From Prevotella aff. ruminicola Tc2-24 (GTDB lineage Bacteria > Bacteroidota > Bacteroidia > Bacteroidales > Bacteroidaceae), in NCBI RefSeq assembly GCF_900110895.1, contig NZ_FOIQ01000002.1, positions 373,810 to 437,809 on the forward strand: a DNA stretch of 64,000 nt, in the 5' to 3' direction. Below the pieces are notes generated by a model that ran no database searches, was not told the DNA's origin, and saw only the letters and a program-made list of their open reading frames with translations. Below, piece by piece: positions 9,422 through 18,788 of this stretch. The first letter of the stretch is position 1; the number at the start of each line of letters is the position of its first letter. The translations under genes and the position numbers were made by a program.

Positions 9422-11369
9422 TATCTTTCGAAAACTAATATCCGAGTTTCACTCGCCCAGACGAAGTCTCTCAACGAAACTCTGTCTTGGCATTCTGCTG
9501 ATGGTCGCACCAACCTTTATCGCAGCTTTGGGTGCATTATACCTCCAGTCGCGACATTTTATCCGTCAGGAAGCCTCGGAGCGTGCTAACAGTATGCTTA
9601 ATACTATGACACAACGTGTCAGGAACTACATGAGCACGATAGAGACCTCGACCGATGCTAACACGTGGCTCCTTGAAGAGCATTTCACACCCGATTCGTT
9701 GCAGTCGACCTCTCACCGTATTGTGAGCCTTAACCGTCAGGTACGTAGTTGTTCCGTCAGCGCCGTGCCTAATACATTTCCTCAATATGGCCGTTACTTC
9801 TCTGTCTTCACCATCAATGATGGTGATACGATTATCACCGTCCGTGAACCAGACTTCGACTATTTCGACAAGATATGGTACAAGGCTTCGATAGACTCTG
9901 GGAAGGCTTGTTGGGTGGATCCTTTCTGTGAACATACAGAAGGAGCAATCGATTATAATGAGGCTATCGCTACTTATTGTAAACCCCTTCGTCCAGATGG
10001 CGAGCACATCGCGGGGGTTATCTCCGTGGATCTCGCTTTCAGTCAACTTTCCAGAATTCTCAACTCCACTGATCAAAGCCTTCCCAATACTTATTTTATT
10101 CTCCTTGGCGGCGATGGGCGTTACTTTATCCATCCCGATACGATGCGTCTTTTTAGGAAGACCATCTTTACTGATGCTGATCCCGTCCTTCATTCCGACA
10201 GGATTGCCTTGGGGCATGAGATGACGGCTGGTAAACAAGGAAATATGCACATCACCATCGACGATCAGCTCTGCCATGTGTGCTACCGTCCAGTACCTGG
10301 TACAAACTGGAGCCTCGCACTGGTTTGTCCAGATAGTGATATCCTAAAGAGTTATCACCGGCTGACCTATGTTGTCATCGCACTTATCATCGTCGGGCTA
10401 CTGGGCATCCTATGGTTGTGTAGGCGCTCTGTAAGTCGTACCATTCAGCCCATTAATCAGTTGATGGGTTTCTCGAAGAAGATAGCTGATGGCAATTATG
10501 ATGAAATGATTCCAACTTCCACACGTGAAGATGTCCTTGGTCAGTTGCAAAACAGCTTTGCAGCCATGCAGCGCTCACTCCATGAGCATATGCATAGTAT
10601 TCATCAAGCCACAGAAGAGACCCGGGAACGTAATGAGGAACTGGTGCATGCCATGAAGATGGCAGAAGAGGCTGTTAAGCAGAAGAGTCTGTTTATACAG
10701 AACGTGTCGCATCAGATACGTACACCGTTGAACATCATTCTTGGTTTTGCGAATGTGCTGCGCGACAGTTTCTCGTCGCATAGTGACGACGGGGGCGGTG
10801 CCCTTCACGACAAGGAGTTACATGACATCACAGGTATGATGAAGTACAATGCCATCCACCTGAAACGTATGGTACTTATGCTCTTCGATAGTTCGGAAAC
10901 AGGAGCTTCCGAGGAGTTGCTGAGTCGTAGAAGTGATGAGGTGTCGTGTAACGAACTGGCTAGGGAAAGCATCGAATATACAAAAACCCATTTCCCTGGT
11001 CTGACCATCTCTTTCGTGTCGGAACTGAGTGATAGCTTCTGTATTCTGACTAATCACTTGTATCTGGTACGCTCACTCCGAGAGTTGCTTTACAACTCAG
11101 CCAAGTTCTCTGATGGTCAGCATATCCTATTGCGTGTTTCACAGACGGATACATCTATCCGCTTTATCGTCGAGGATATAGGACCAGGAATGCCGGAAGA
11201 ATCCCAGGATCTGATCTTCAAACCTTTCACGAAGGTTGATGATCTGTCTGAGGGCCTTGGTCTTGGTCTGCCTTTGGCCAAGCGTCATGCTGTTGGTTTA
11301 GGTGGTGATCTCCTATTTGATACCACCTATCAGGAAGGGTGTCGTGCCATCATCGAGGTACCGAAATAA
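9414..11369 (+). CDS. Cache-HAMP sensor histidine kinase, complete
   Basis: 651 residues: helix about 22-44, periplasmic Cache domain (VSAVPNTFPQYGRYF, IWYKASIDSGKACWVDPF, GVISVDLAFSQLSRIL), second helix about 320-342, HAMP (KIADGNYDEMIPTSTRED), HisKA with H-box NVSHQIRTPLN (His433), and an ATPase domain with N-box RELLYNSAKF, G1 VEDIGPGMPEE and G2 GLGLGLPLAKRH. All residues needed for autophosphorylation appear present. There is no receiver domain in the protein and no response regulator gene nearby, so its partner lies elsewhere. It overlaps the pseudokinase gene by 8 bases and is followed 15 bp later by the GH92 gene, which suggests that glycan-derived ligands or their products are sensed (inference). 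Confidence 0.92.
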   Translation: MSNIFRKLISEFHSPRRSLSTKLCLGILLMVAPTFIAALGALYLQSRHFIRQEASERANSMLNTMTQRVRNYMSTIETSTDANTWLLEEHFTPDSLQSTSHRIVSLNRQVRSCSVSAVPNTFPQYGRYFSVFTINDGDTIITVREPDFDYFDKIWYKASIDSGKACWVDPFCEHTEGAIDYNEAIATYCKPLRPDGEHIAGVISVDLAFSQLSRILNSTDQSLPNTYFILLGGDGRYFIHPDTMRLFRKTIFTDADPVLHSDRIALGHEMTAGKQGNMHITIDDQLCHVCYRPVPGTNWSLALVCPDSDILKSYHRLTYVVIALIIVGLLGILWLCRRSVSRTIQPINQLMGFSKKIADGNYDEMIPTSTREDVLGQLQNSFAAMQRSLHEHMHSIHQATEETRERNEELVHAMKMAEEAVKQKSLFIQNVSHQIRTPLNIILGFANVLRDSFSSHSDDGGGALHDKELHDITGMMKYNAIHLKRMVLMLFDSSETGASEELLSRRSDEVSCNELARESIEYTKTHFPGLTISFVSELSDSFCILTNHLYLVRSLRELLYNSAKFSDGQHILLRVSQTDTSIRFIVEDIGPGMPEESQDLIFKPFTKVDDLSEGLGLGLPLAKRHAVGLGGDLLFDTTYQEGCRAIIEVPK

Positions 11370-11384
11370 TGATCCGTAATCAAT

Positions 11385-14030
11385 ATGAAAAAGAGTATAG
11401 TAATACTTACCGCTTGTCTCCTGTTTGTCTCAATAACAATGGTGGCACAAGTATGGTACGATGTTGATCCGCGTATTGGCAGTGAGGGCGTGGGGCGCAC
11501 GTTTCCTGGTCCTTCGATGCCCTTTGGTATGTGTAAACCAGGTCCCGATTGTACAGTAAAACCAAATGCAGGATGGGCTCCCATGCCGGAGGTGGTGACG
11601 GGCTTCTCACAGACTCATGTTAGTGGTACGGGTGGGGGACAGAAATATGGTAATATCCTGATACAACCCGTCATTGGAAACGAGGATCAGAAAACGTACG
11701 AGCAGCGTCGTGCTAAAGAGGAATTCTCGCTTGGCTATTATGCTACGACCTTCGAGAGTGGCATTTGTACGGAGATCACAACCTCTGAGCGGTGTGCCTT
11801 CTATCGTATCCATTATCCAACTAAAGGCTTGCTGTTCATCAATGCCACTCATTATCTGGGTAAGAACTCTATCCCTGATCTGCGTGAACAGCAGCAGTTT
11901 GTCGATGCTGAGGTAGAGGTGAAGGGTGACCATGAGGTATGTGGTTTCTCTCGTGTCCGAGGAGGTTGGAACAATGGTGATGCCTATACGGTCTATTTCT
12001 GTCTGACTAGTGACAGGCCGTTCTCCTCTGCAGGTAGTGGACAGACGACCACCCTTCATTTCTCTGACACACTTGTCAATATCAGGATCGGCATTTCCTA
12101 TGTCAGTACCCAGCAGGCCAGGCGGAATATCCCCGACTGCGACTTCGACACGCAGTTAGGCAGGCTTCGCGAACGTTGGGAGCAGCTGCTGAGCAGGGTG
12201 CAGATCAAAGGTTCCGATTCTCAGCGTCGGATGTTCTATACAGCTCTTTACCACACGATGCTGATGCCTGTCGACAAGACTGGTGAGAACCCGAAGTGGG
12301 CGGACACACCCTATTACGATGATTTCTATGCTATCTGGGATACCTATCGTACGTCAACTCCGCTCATCACCCTGCTCGACGAGCAGCGTGAGACTGATAT
12401 TGTAAACGCTCTGTTGAATATCTACAGACGTGAGGGATATATGCCCGATGCACGCAGTGGTGACTGTAACGGTCGTACGCAGGGCGGCTCGAATGCCGAT
12501 GTGGTCATTGCCGATGCCTATGTGAAAGGACTGAAGGGTATTGATTACAATCTGGCTCTTGAGGCGATGTTGAAGGATGCGGAGTCCGATCCAGGAGCTG
12601 ATCATGAGAAGCATGGAAGGGGCGGTCTCCTCGAGTATAATCGCTTGGGCTATATCCCCTATGGCATAGACCGTGCCGGCACTCGTACCATCGAGTATGC
12701 CTACGACGACTATTGTATCGCTGAGGTGGCCAAGGGCTTGGGGCGCATGGATATCTGTGAGCGTTTTCTCCGTCAGTCGCAGAACTGGAAGAACCTCTGG
12801 CGTAGCGACTATGAATGGGATGATGTGCGGGGCTATATCATGCCTCGTGATGCTGATGGGGTCTGGCTTGACTCCGTGCCCTGGGGCCGTTCGAAGGTCT
12901 TTAAGCCTCTCATCCCCTATACGCCAGTGACGAAGGTGGCCCCCTGGTACCTACCGTGGTGGAGCACGTTCTTCTACGAGGCCCTGTCGGCAGAATACTC
13001 GCTGAGTATCCCCCACGACGTGGCCGCACTTATCGAGGTTTGTGGCGGCAACGAGACTTTCCGTCGCCGACTTGACCTATTCTTTGAGCGAGGGCGCTAT
13101 AATGTGGGTAACGAGCCGTCGTTCCTCACCCCTTGTCTCTATCACTGGATAGGACGTCCTGACCTTACCTCCGACCGTGTGTGCCAGATTGTTACAGCGC
13201 ATTATAGCGATCAACCCGATGGACTGCCTGGTAATGACGATAGTGGCGCGATGTCATCGTGGCTCGCCTTCCATCAGCTGGGACTCTATCCCAATGCTGG
13301 ACAGGATTACTATCTGCTCCACGTTCCGCTTCTCTCTGAATGGTTGTTGCAGTTATGTAATGGTAAGACCGTGCATGCTGTCGTCAAAGGGCGGGGCACC
13401 CGCTTCGAGCGTGTGACCTTCAACGGCCGTGAATTGACAGACGCACGCATCACACATGCCGACCTGATGCAGGGCGGTGACCTCGTGTTCTATGTCTCTA
13501 AAGACCCGAGGAAGCCAAAACAATCATCAGATGCCAGTACACAGCTACTTTATGCCGGGCAAACCCAGACTTTACGCCGGGCAAACCTAGACTTTGCTCC
13601 GACCAAGACGCTTCATATCAGTTATACGTTAAATCAACAGTTCCGTACATGGCCGCTCGTCTATGGCTGGCAAGGCGACACACTAGTCGTTACTTGCAAG
13701 GAGGCACAGTATGTCCTTTCCCGTTCTGTCGTGGAGAATGCCACGGGTTTCTGTTGGGATATCCCTACCGACGGTGCTGTGTATCAGTCTCAGGGCACCG
13801 TCGCCTTCATCTCCCGTCAGGCTATGGACCACCTGCGACAGAAAGGCTTCTTCCTCTACGATGATATCACTTGGCGCAGTCAGGATGATAGTGGCATGGA
13901 AAAGATACATGTCCGTGCTGATACTGATCAGACGGACATGTGGATAGAGTACGACAGGACGCTCGGCCTGTATCTTGTGACGGAGATGAGAAATAACCCC
14001 CTCGGCATCGACTGGCGCCTGATGCGTTAG
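11385..14030 (+). CDS. GH92 family alpha-mannosidase with C-terminal extension, exported
   Basis: 881 residues with signal peptide (about 1-22, ending TMVAQ). GH92 landmarks: RIGSEGVGRTFPGPSMPFGM near the start, GFSQTHVSGTGGGQKYG (about 73), GGSNADVVIADAYVKG (about 367) and GNDDSGAMSSWLAFHQLGLY (about 616), the last holding the acidic and calcium-binding residues. GH92 enzymes are calcium-dependent exo-mannosidases acting on alpha-1,2/1,3/1,4/1,6 or mannose-1-phosphate linkages of N-glycans and yeast mannan. About 170 residues follow the usual GH92 end, reached through a linker made of a duplicated 22 bp unit (13549-13592); I do not recognise this extension. It sits in an operon between a kinase and a phosphatase. 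Confidence 0.92.
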   Translation: MKKSIVILTACLLFVSITMVAQVWYDVDPRIGSEGVGRTFPGPSMPFGMCKPGPDCTVKPNAGWAPMPEVVTGFSQTHVSGTGGGQKYGNILIQPVIGNEDQKTYEQRRAKEEFSLGYYATTFESGICTEITTSERCAFYRIHYPTKGLLFINATHYLGKNSIPDLREQQQFVDAEVEVKGDHEVCGFSRVRGGWNNGDAYTVYFCLTSDRPFSSAGSGQTTTLHFSDTLVNIRIGISYVSTQQARRNIPDCDFDTQLGRLRERWEQLLSRVQIKGSDSQRRMFYTALYHTMLMPVDKTGENPKWADTPYYDDFYAIWDTYRTSTPLITLLDEQRETDIVNALLNIYRREGYMPDARSGDCNGRTQGGSNADVVIADAYVKGLKGIDYNLALEAMLKDAESDPGADHEKHGRGGLLEYNRLGYIPYGIDRAGTRTIEYAYDDYCIAEVAKGLGRMDICERFLRQSQNWKNLWRSDYEWDDVRGYIMPRDADGVWLDSVPWGRSKVFKPLIPYTPVTKVAPWYLPWWSTFFYEALSAEYSLSIPHDVAALIEVCGGNETFRRRLDLFFERGRYNVGNEPSFLTPCLYHWIGRPDLTSDRVCQIVTAHYSDQPDGLPGNDDSGAMSSWLAFHQLGLYPNAGQDYYLLHVPLLSEWLLQLCNGKTVHAVVKGRGTRFERVTFNGRELTDARITHADLMQGGDLVFYVSKDPRKPKQSSDASTQLLYAGQTQTLRRANLDFAPTKTLHISYTLNQQFRTWPLVYGWQGDTLVVTCKEAQYVLSRSVVENATGFCWDIPTDGAVYQSQGTVAFISRQAMDHLRQKGFFLYDDITWRSQDDSGMEKIHVRADTDQTDMWIEYDRTLGLYLVTEMRNNPLGIDWRLMR
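13549..13592 (+). repeat. Two tandem copies of a 22 bp unit inside the GH92 gene
   Basis: Copy one (13549-13570) and copy two (13571-13592) differ at two positions, both T/C. Because 22 is not a multiple of three, the two copies are read in different frames, giving LYAGQTQT then LRRANLD. A third partial copy begins with CTTTG. Confidence 0.85.
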
Positions 14031-14049
14031 GATTAGACAATATCAACAG

Positions 14050-15201
14050 ATGAGAAAAATACTGCTTGCTACTTTAATCTTCGCAGTCGTAGGAGTGATG
14101 GCGCAGGAGAAATCACTCCAGCAGTTGGGTGGTGTGTATTATGCTTATCCCATAGAGTCGGGAGTGGCAATGCCAGACATTCAACCAGTGGCCGACGGCT
14201 ATGTGGCGTTCTACATCTCACACTATGGGCGGCATGGGTCGCGCTGGCTGCCCAGCGACGAGAGGTACAGATGGGTAAACAATCAGTTCGCTAATCAGAA
14301 AAACCTAACGGACCTAGGCGAGAGCGTTCGCAAGCGACTGTCGCTGATATGGAAGAATGCCAAAGGGCATGGTGGCAGGCTGACTCCACTCGGAGGTCGT
14401 CAGCATCGAGGTATTGCCCAAAGAATGTTTCAGCGCTTCCCTCACCTCTTCACGGCCGAGGCTCATCTGACAGCTCACTCTAGTACCGTTGGCCGTTGCA
14501 GAAGCAGTATGCTGAACTTCCTGTCCGAACTTCAGGCACAGAATCCCTCATTGGATATCTTGCCCGTGACTTGCGAAGAGGATATGGCTTGGATCGCCTA
14601 TACCTCGCCAGAGGAGAAGGCTCTGGAGAACCGTACCCATGTGCCACTAACGGTCTCGACTGACCGTTTTGTCAAGACACTGTTTATCGATCCGTCGAAG
14701 GTTGAGAATCCTGAGCGATTGTTCACGGAACTGCATACTATCGCCTCCGATATACAGGATGTGGAACTGGACGTTTCTCTCTATGATATCTTCACAAGAG
14801 AGGAAATGGAGGCTGTCTATGCGATGAACAACGAGCGTATGACCATCTGTAATGGTGATGAGAGTCTAAACGGTGGGATTCCCGCCCGCAGTGCCGTCTC
14901 ACTTTGGCGTCGTATCGAGGCCGACGCTGATGCGGCTATTACCAGGGGTGGTGTAGGTGCAGATCTGCGTTTTGGACATGACACGAATCTCTATCGTCTG
15001 CTGACACTGATGGGTGTCGATACTGGGGGCATGGGCATGGATGAAATTCTGCCGATGGCAGCCAACCTGCAGATGGTTTTCTATAGGAATGTCGCAGGCG
15101 ATATCCTAGTGCAGCTACTGCACAATGAGAAGTCCCTCGGCTTCAGAAACTGGGAGGAACTGAAACAACAGGTTAGTGAACATATATGTTCATTAGAGTG
15201 A
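14050..15201 (+). CDS. Histidine acid phosphatase (branch 2 histidine phosphatase), exported
   Basis: 383 residues, signal peptide about 1-18 (ending GVMAQ). The catalytic motif YGRHGSRW gives His62 as the likely phospho-accepting residue. A second arginine region, HSSTVGRCRSS, and the proton-donor motif FGHDTN (His310-Asp311) follow. This is the arrangement of branch 2 histidine phosphatases, including phytases, MINPP-like enzymes and glucose-1-phosphatases. The HDTN rather than HAE end is more like classical acid phosphatases and phytases. It follows GH92 by 19 bp and ends the operon; its stop lies directly against the stop of the convergent M16 gene. By context it may remove phosphate from phosphorylated mannosides or phytate; the substrate is unproven. 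Confidence 0.87.
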   Translation: MRKILLATLIFAVVGVMAQEKSLQQLGGVYYAYPIESGVAMPDIQPVADGYVAFYISHYGRHGSRWLPSDERYRWVNNQFANQKNLTDLGESVRKRLSLIWKNAKGHGGRLTPLGGRQHRGIAQRMFQRFPHLFTAEAHLTAHSSTVGRCRSSMLNFLSELQAQNPSLDILPVTCEEDMAWIAYTSPEEKALENRTHVPLTVSTDRFVKTLFIDPSKVENPERLFTELHTIASDIQDVELDVSLYDIFTREEMEAVYAMNNERMTICNGDESLNGGIPARSAVSLWRRIEADADAAITRGGVGADLRFGHDTNLYRLLTLMGVDTGGMGMDEILPMAANLQMVFYRNVAGDILVQLLHNEKSLGFRNWEELKQQVSEHICSLE

Positions 15202-16455
15202 TTATCGGAAGATCAGGGTGGTGAGACGCTCTGGGACGAACAACTTACGGGCTACCTGTTGGATGTCTTCGGCCTTGATAGCATCGATGCGTTGGAATAG
15301 TCGATCCAAGTCGCGCTCCTGACCAAGATGCAGATAGCTTTTACCGAAGTCGAGGGCAAACTGCTCGCGGTTGTCGCAGGCGATGGCAATCTGTCCTTTC
15401 AGTTGGCGCTTGGCAGCAGAGAGTTGGCGCTCGGAGAGCGGACGTATCATCATGCGGTCAAGTTCATGGCGTACTAGTCGGAGACAGCGACGGATGTCGG
15501 CGTGATCGCAACCGAAGTAGACACTCCAGATACCTGTATCGGAATAGCTAGTCATAATGCTCTCAACAGTGTATACCAGACCGTGTCGCTCTCGAAGCGA
15601 GAGATTCAGGCGGGCGTTCATGCCTGGTCCTCCCAAAATGTTATTAAGGAGGTAGAGCGTCATGCGGCGCGGGTCGTCAAAGGCATAGGATCGGGTGCCG
15701 AGCATTACATGGGCTTGATGGGTGCCCTTGTCGAGAATGATCGATTGACCATCAACGGAACGTCCTATCCCGATGGAACAACAGTGCTGATTGGCCATTT
15801 TAATGGCCTTCGAAAATTCTAAATTCTCTAGTTTCTTGACGAGGCGTGCGAAACTGATGTCACCGTAAACGAAGAACACAGCGTTGTCGGGGCGATAGTG
15901 ACAACGTACGAAATGAAGGAAGTCCTCTGTCTTGTAGGTGCGCAACTGTTCTGCGTTGCCTAGGATGTTGTGTCCCAAAGGATGTCCCTCGAAGAGGAGA
16001 TTCTCGAACTCATCGTAGATCAGTTCTGCAGGTGTGTCGTTATAACTCTCGATTTCGTCGCAAATCACCTCCACCTCTTTATCGATTTCATGTTGTGGAT
16101 ATTGACTATGGAAGACGATATCGGTGAGCACATCGACCGCTTGAGTGAAGTGCTCCTTCGATATTGCGGCATAGAAAACGGTGTCTTCCTTGTTAGTGAA
16201 GGCATTCAGTTCTCCGCCCACACCTTCTAAGGCATTGATGATCTGAAGGGCGTTGCGTTGTGCCGTACCTTTGAACGTCATATGCTCACAAAAATGAGCC
16301 AAGCCCTCCTCGCTCAGCGGTCCTGCCTGACTATTCATTCGTTCATCACGGGTGCCAGCGGCAATTCCATAACCACAATATACCACTTGCGATGCAGATG
16401 GCAGATGGATGATGCGCAGACCGTTCTTGAGTGTATGCGTGTTGTATTTCATCAT
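15202..16455 (-). CDS. M16 family zinc peptidase (processing peptidase type)
   Basis: 417 residues from the chosen start. The inverted zinc motif HFCEH (His54, Glu57, His58) and the distal glutamate in EVICDEIESYND are present, followed by the inactive-half fold with GGPGMNARLNLSLRERHGLVYTV, typical of M16B peptidases. These cut unfolded peptides or presequences. A longer reading frame extends to 16557, but that extension runs through the -7 box at 16464-16471 and an inverted repeat. The ATG at 16455 (or 16452) directly precedes the conserved LKNGLRIIHLPS, so I place the start there. The mRNA would then have almost no leader. It has no signal peptide and is likely cytoplasmic. Confidence 0.9.
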   Translation of the reverse strand: MMKYNTHTLKNGLRIIHLPSASQVVYCGYGIAAGTRDERMNSQAGPLSEEGLAHFCEHMTFKGTAQRNALQIINALEGVGGELNAFTNKEDTVFYAAISKEHFTQAVDVLTDIVFHSQYPQHEIDKEVEVICDEIESYNDTPAELIYDEFENLLFEGHPLGHNILGNAEQLRTYKTEDFLHFVRCHYRPDNAVFFVYGDISFARLVKKLENLEFSKAIKMANQHCCSIGIGRSVDGQSIILDKGTHQAHVMLGTRSYAFDDPRRMTLYLLNNILGGPGMNARLNLSLRERHGLVYTVESIMTSYSDTGIWSVYFGCDHADIRRCLRLVRHELDRMMIRPLSERQLSAAKRQLKGQIAIACDNREQFALDFGKSYLHLGQERDLDRLFQRIDAIKAEDIQQVARKLFVPERLTTLIFR

Positions 16456-16461
16456 ACTGTT

Positions 16462-16556
16462 TGCAAAAGTACAAAATAAAATATAATTCATCTTGCTTTT
16501 TTGAAGAAAAGCAGTATCTCCAATCGTAAATTTCATATTTATTTTGTACTTTTGCA
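16462..16556. repeat. 19 bp inverted repeat carrying two divergent promoters
   Basis: TGCAAAAGTACAAAATAAA at 16462-16480 is repeated as its exact reverse complement at 16538-16556. Each arm contains a TACTTTTG -7 box: 16464-16471 for the M16 gene on minus, 16547-16554 for the PfkB gene on plus. About 57 bp separate the arms. The identity runs beyond the core promoter, so a shared regulator site or a promoter duplication is possible. Confidence 0.75.
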
Positions 16557-16578
16557 TTTGTAATGTTTAAGAGAAACT

Positions 16579-17559
16579 ATGCGAAAAGTAATAGGAATAG
16601 GCGAGACCATTCTCGATATTATATTTAAAGACGAGCAGCCGATAGGGGCTGTACCAGGCGGCTCAATGTTCAACGGTCTGATATCCTTGGGACGTTCAGG
16701 CCTGAACACAACCTTGATCAGTGAGACCGGAGATGACCGGGTCGGAAAGAACATCATCCATTTTTTGGAGGATAATCATGTGGATGCTAGTAAGGTCAAC
16801 ATCTGGCCGGAGACGAAGTCGCCGATATCACTGGCTTTCCTTGATGACAGGAACGATGCGGAGTATATCTTCTATAAGGATCATCCCCATGATCATCTTG
16901 AGTTCTCCTATCCTGACATTCAGCCCGATGATGTGGTGATGTACGGATCTTACTATGCCGTGAATCCGGTTATACGCGATCAGGTGAGGACATTTCTGGA
17001 ACATGCCCGTGCGCAGGGGGCTATCCTCTACTACGATGTGAACTTCCGTGCCTCTCATCGTGATGAGGTGATGAAATTGAGGGCGAATATCTTGGAAAAT
17101 TTCGAGTTGGCAGACATCGTACGTGGTAGCAAGGAGGATTTTGAAGTGATGTTCGGCCTGGAGAATGGCGATCAGGTATATCGTTCACAGATATCTTTCT
17201 ACTGTAAAAACTTCATCTATACTTGTGGCGCTGAACCATTGGAGTTGCGCACCGTTGGTGGTGTGGAAAAGCGTTATTCTGTGGAACAGAAAAATACTGT
17301 CAGCACCATCGGTGCCGGTGATAATTTCAATGCAGGTTTTGTATATGGTCTGTTGAAGGATGGTGTCACCCGAGAGATGCTAGAGAACGGTCTGACCGAA
17401 CAGCAGTGGGACGAGATCATTGATCAAGCACAACAGTTCTCTGCGAATGTGTGTCAGAGCATCCATAATAGCGTGGATCAGGTGTTCGCAGATCGTAAGC
17501 GTGCAGAGTTGGAGGACGCTTTTGCTGCCTTGTCGGAGAAAAAGGATTCTGTTCAATAA
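16579..17559 (+). CDS. PfkB-family carbohydrate kinase (fructokinase-like)
   Basis: 326 residues. The N-terminal GIGETILDIIFKDEQPIGAVPGG and SLGRSGLNTTLISETGDDRVG are the two substrate-side motifs of PfkB kinases. The C-terminal STIGAGDNFNAGFVYGLL carries the catalytic aspartate and anion hole. It phosphorylates a sugar with ATP in the cytoplasm; the GETI start and overall form are commonest in fructokinases and 2-keto-3-deoxygluconate-like kinases, but substrate is not certain. It starts 25 bp after a TACTTTTG promoter box and is followed 22 bp later by the flavodiiron gene, possibly in one transcript. Confidence 0.88.
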   Translation: MRKVIGIGETILDIIFKDEQPIGAVPGGSMFNGLISLGRSGLNTTLISETGDDRVGKNIIHFLEDNHVDASKVNIWPETKSPISLAFLDDRNDAEYIFYKDHPHDHLEFSYPDIQPDDVVMYGSYYAVNPVIRDQVRTFLEHARAQGAILYYDVNFRASHRDEVMKLRANILENFELADIVRGSKEDFEVMFGLENGDQVYRSQISFYCKNFIYTCGAEPLELRTVGGVEKRYSVEQKNTVSTIGAGDNFNAGFVYGLLKDGVTREMLENGLTEQQWDEIIDQAQQFSANVCQSIHNSVDQVFADRKRAELEDAFAALSEKKDSVQ

Positions 17560-17581
17560 ACAGCCTAAAATAATACATGAT

Positions 17582-18769
17582 ATGAAAGAAATAGTAAACA
17601 AAATCTATTACGTCGGTGTTAACGATCGTAATAAGAACCTTTTCGAAGGTTTATGGCCCTTGCCTAATGGTGTTTCATACAACTCTTATCTGATTGATGA
17701 CGAGAAGGTGTGTCTAATCGACACGGTGGAGGTTGACTTCTTCGTGCAGTTTCTGGAGAACATCAGGGAAGTAATCGGAGATAGAAAGATTGATTTTCTC
17801 GTGGTAAACCACATGGAACCCGACCACAGCGGTAGTCTGGCATTAATCAGAAAGTACTATCCGGATATTAAGATTATCGGTAACAAGAAGACCTTCCAGA
17901 TGGCAGAGGGCTTCTATGGGGTGATAAACGGCCTGTTGGAGGTGAAGAATGGCGATACGATTGAATTGGGTAATCATACGCTTAGCTTCGTGATGACCCC
18001 TATGGTGCACTGGCCGGAGACAATGGTGACGCTGGAAAACACGAGTCACGTACTCTTCTCGGGCGATGCTTTTGGCTGCTTTGGCGCATTGAATGGAGGC
18101 GTAGTCGACTCGCAGATCAATACAGACACATTTTGGTTGGAGATGGTGCGCTACTACTCGAATATAGTGGGGAAATATGGTACGCCTGTGCAGAATGCTT
18201 TGAAGAAACTGGTAGGTATCCGACTCGATTATCTCTGTGCTACCCATGGCCCAGTATGGCATGAGTATGTGGAGAAGGTGATAGGAATCTATGACACGTT
18301 GAGCAAATATGAGACAGAGCCCGGACTGGTGATTTGCTATGGAACAATGTACGGCAATACGGAGCGTGCCGCTGAAGTTATCGCCCGTGCTGCCTCAGAG
18401 GCTGGTGTCAAGAATATCGTAATGTATAACGTATCGAAAACACATCATTCATATATTATACGCGATGTGTTCCGCTATCGTGGGCTCATTGTCGGTGCAC
18501 CGACTTATAATACGGGTCTTTATCATGAGATGGATGTGTTGTTATCCGAATTGGCAGGTCGTGACATCAAGAACCATCTGCTCGGTTGGTTTGGGTCCTA
18601 TGGATGGGCTAGTAAGGCTGTGACAGAGATCCAGAAATGGAATGACGAGAAACTGCACTTCGAGGTTACTGGTGAGCCTGTGGAGATCAAACAGTCACTC
18701 ACTCCCGAAACAAAAACTCAATGCGAGGCTCTTGGTCGTGCGATGGCTGAGCGCCTGAAAGCAGTGTGA
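17582..18769 (+). CDS. Flavodiiron protein (FprA-type A flavoprotein)
   Basis: 395 residues. The metallo-beta-lactamase-like half carries the diiron ligands in NHMEPDHSGSL (His77, Glu79, Asp81, His82), the MVHWPETMV histidine and the FSGDAFG aspartate. The flavodoxin half begins near residue 250 with YGTMYGNTERAAEVIARAA (FMN phosphate loop) and includes GAPTYNTGLYHEMDVLL. Such proteins reduce O2 to water or NO to N2O in the cytoplasm of anaerobes. The frame is open upstream to 17420, inside the kinase gene, but the family start MKEIVNKIYYVGVND at 17582 is clear. No rubredoxin domain is attached. Confidence 0.94.
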   Translation: MKEIVNKIYYVGVNDRNKNLFEGLWPLPNGVSYNSYLIDDEKVCLIDTVEVDFFVQFLENIREVIGDRKIDFLVVNHMEPDHSGSLALIRKYYPDIKIIGNKKTFQMAEGFYGVINGLLEVKNGDTIELGNHTLSFVMTPMVHWPETMVTLENTSHVLFSGDAFGCFGALNGGVVDSQINTDTFWLEMVRYYSNIVGKYGTPVQNALKKLVGIRLDYLCATHGPVWHEYVEKVIGIYDTLSKYETEPGLVICYGTMYGNTERAAEVIARAASEAGVKNIVMYNVSKTHHSYIIRDVFRYRGLIVGAPTYNTGLYHEMDVLLSELAGRDIKNHLLGWFGSYGWASKAVTEIQKWNDEKLHFEVTGEPVEIKQSLTPETKTQCEALGRAMAERLKAV

Positions 18770-18788
18770 GGGTATATTCAGAAAGATT

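Noticed and set aside
16453..16557. N-terminal extension of the M16 peptidase
   Set aside because: The extension runs through a -7 box and an exact inverted repeat and has no family similarity; start placed at 16455.
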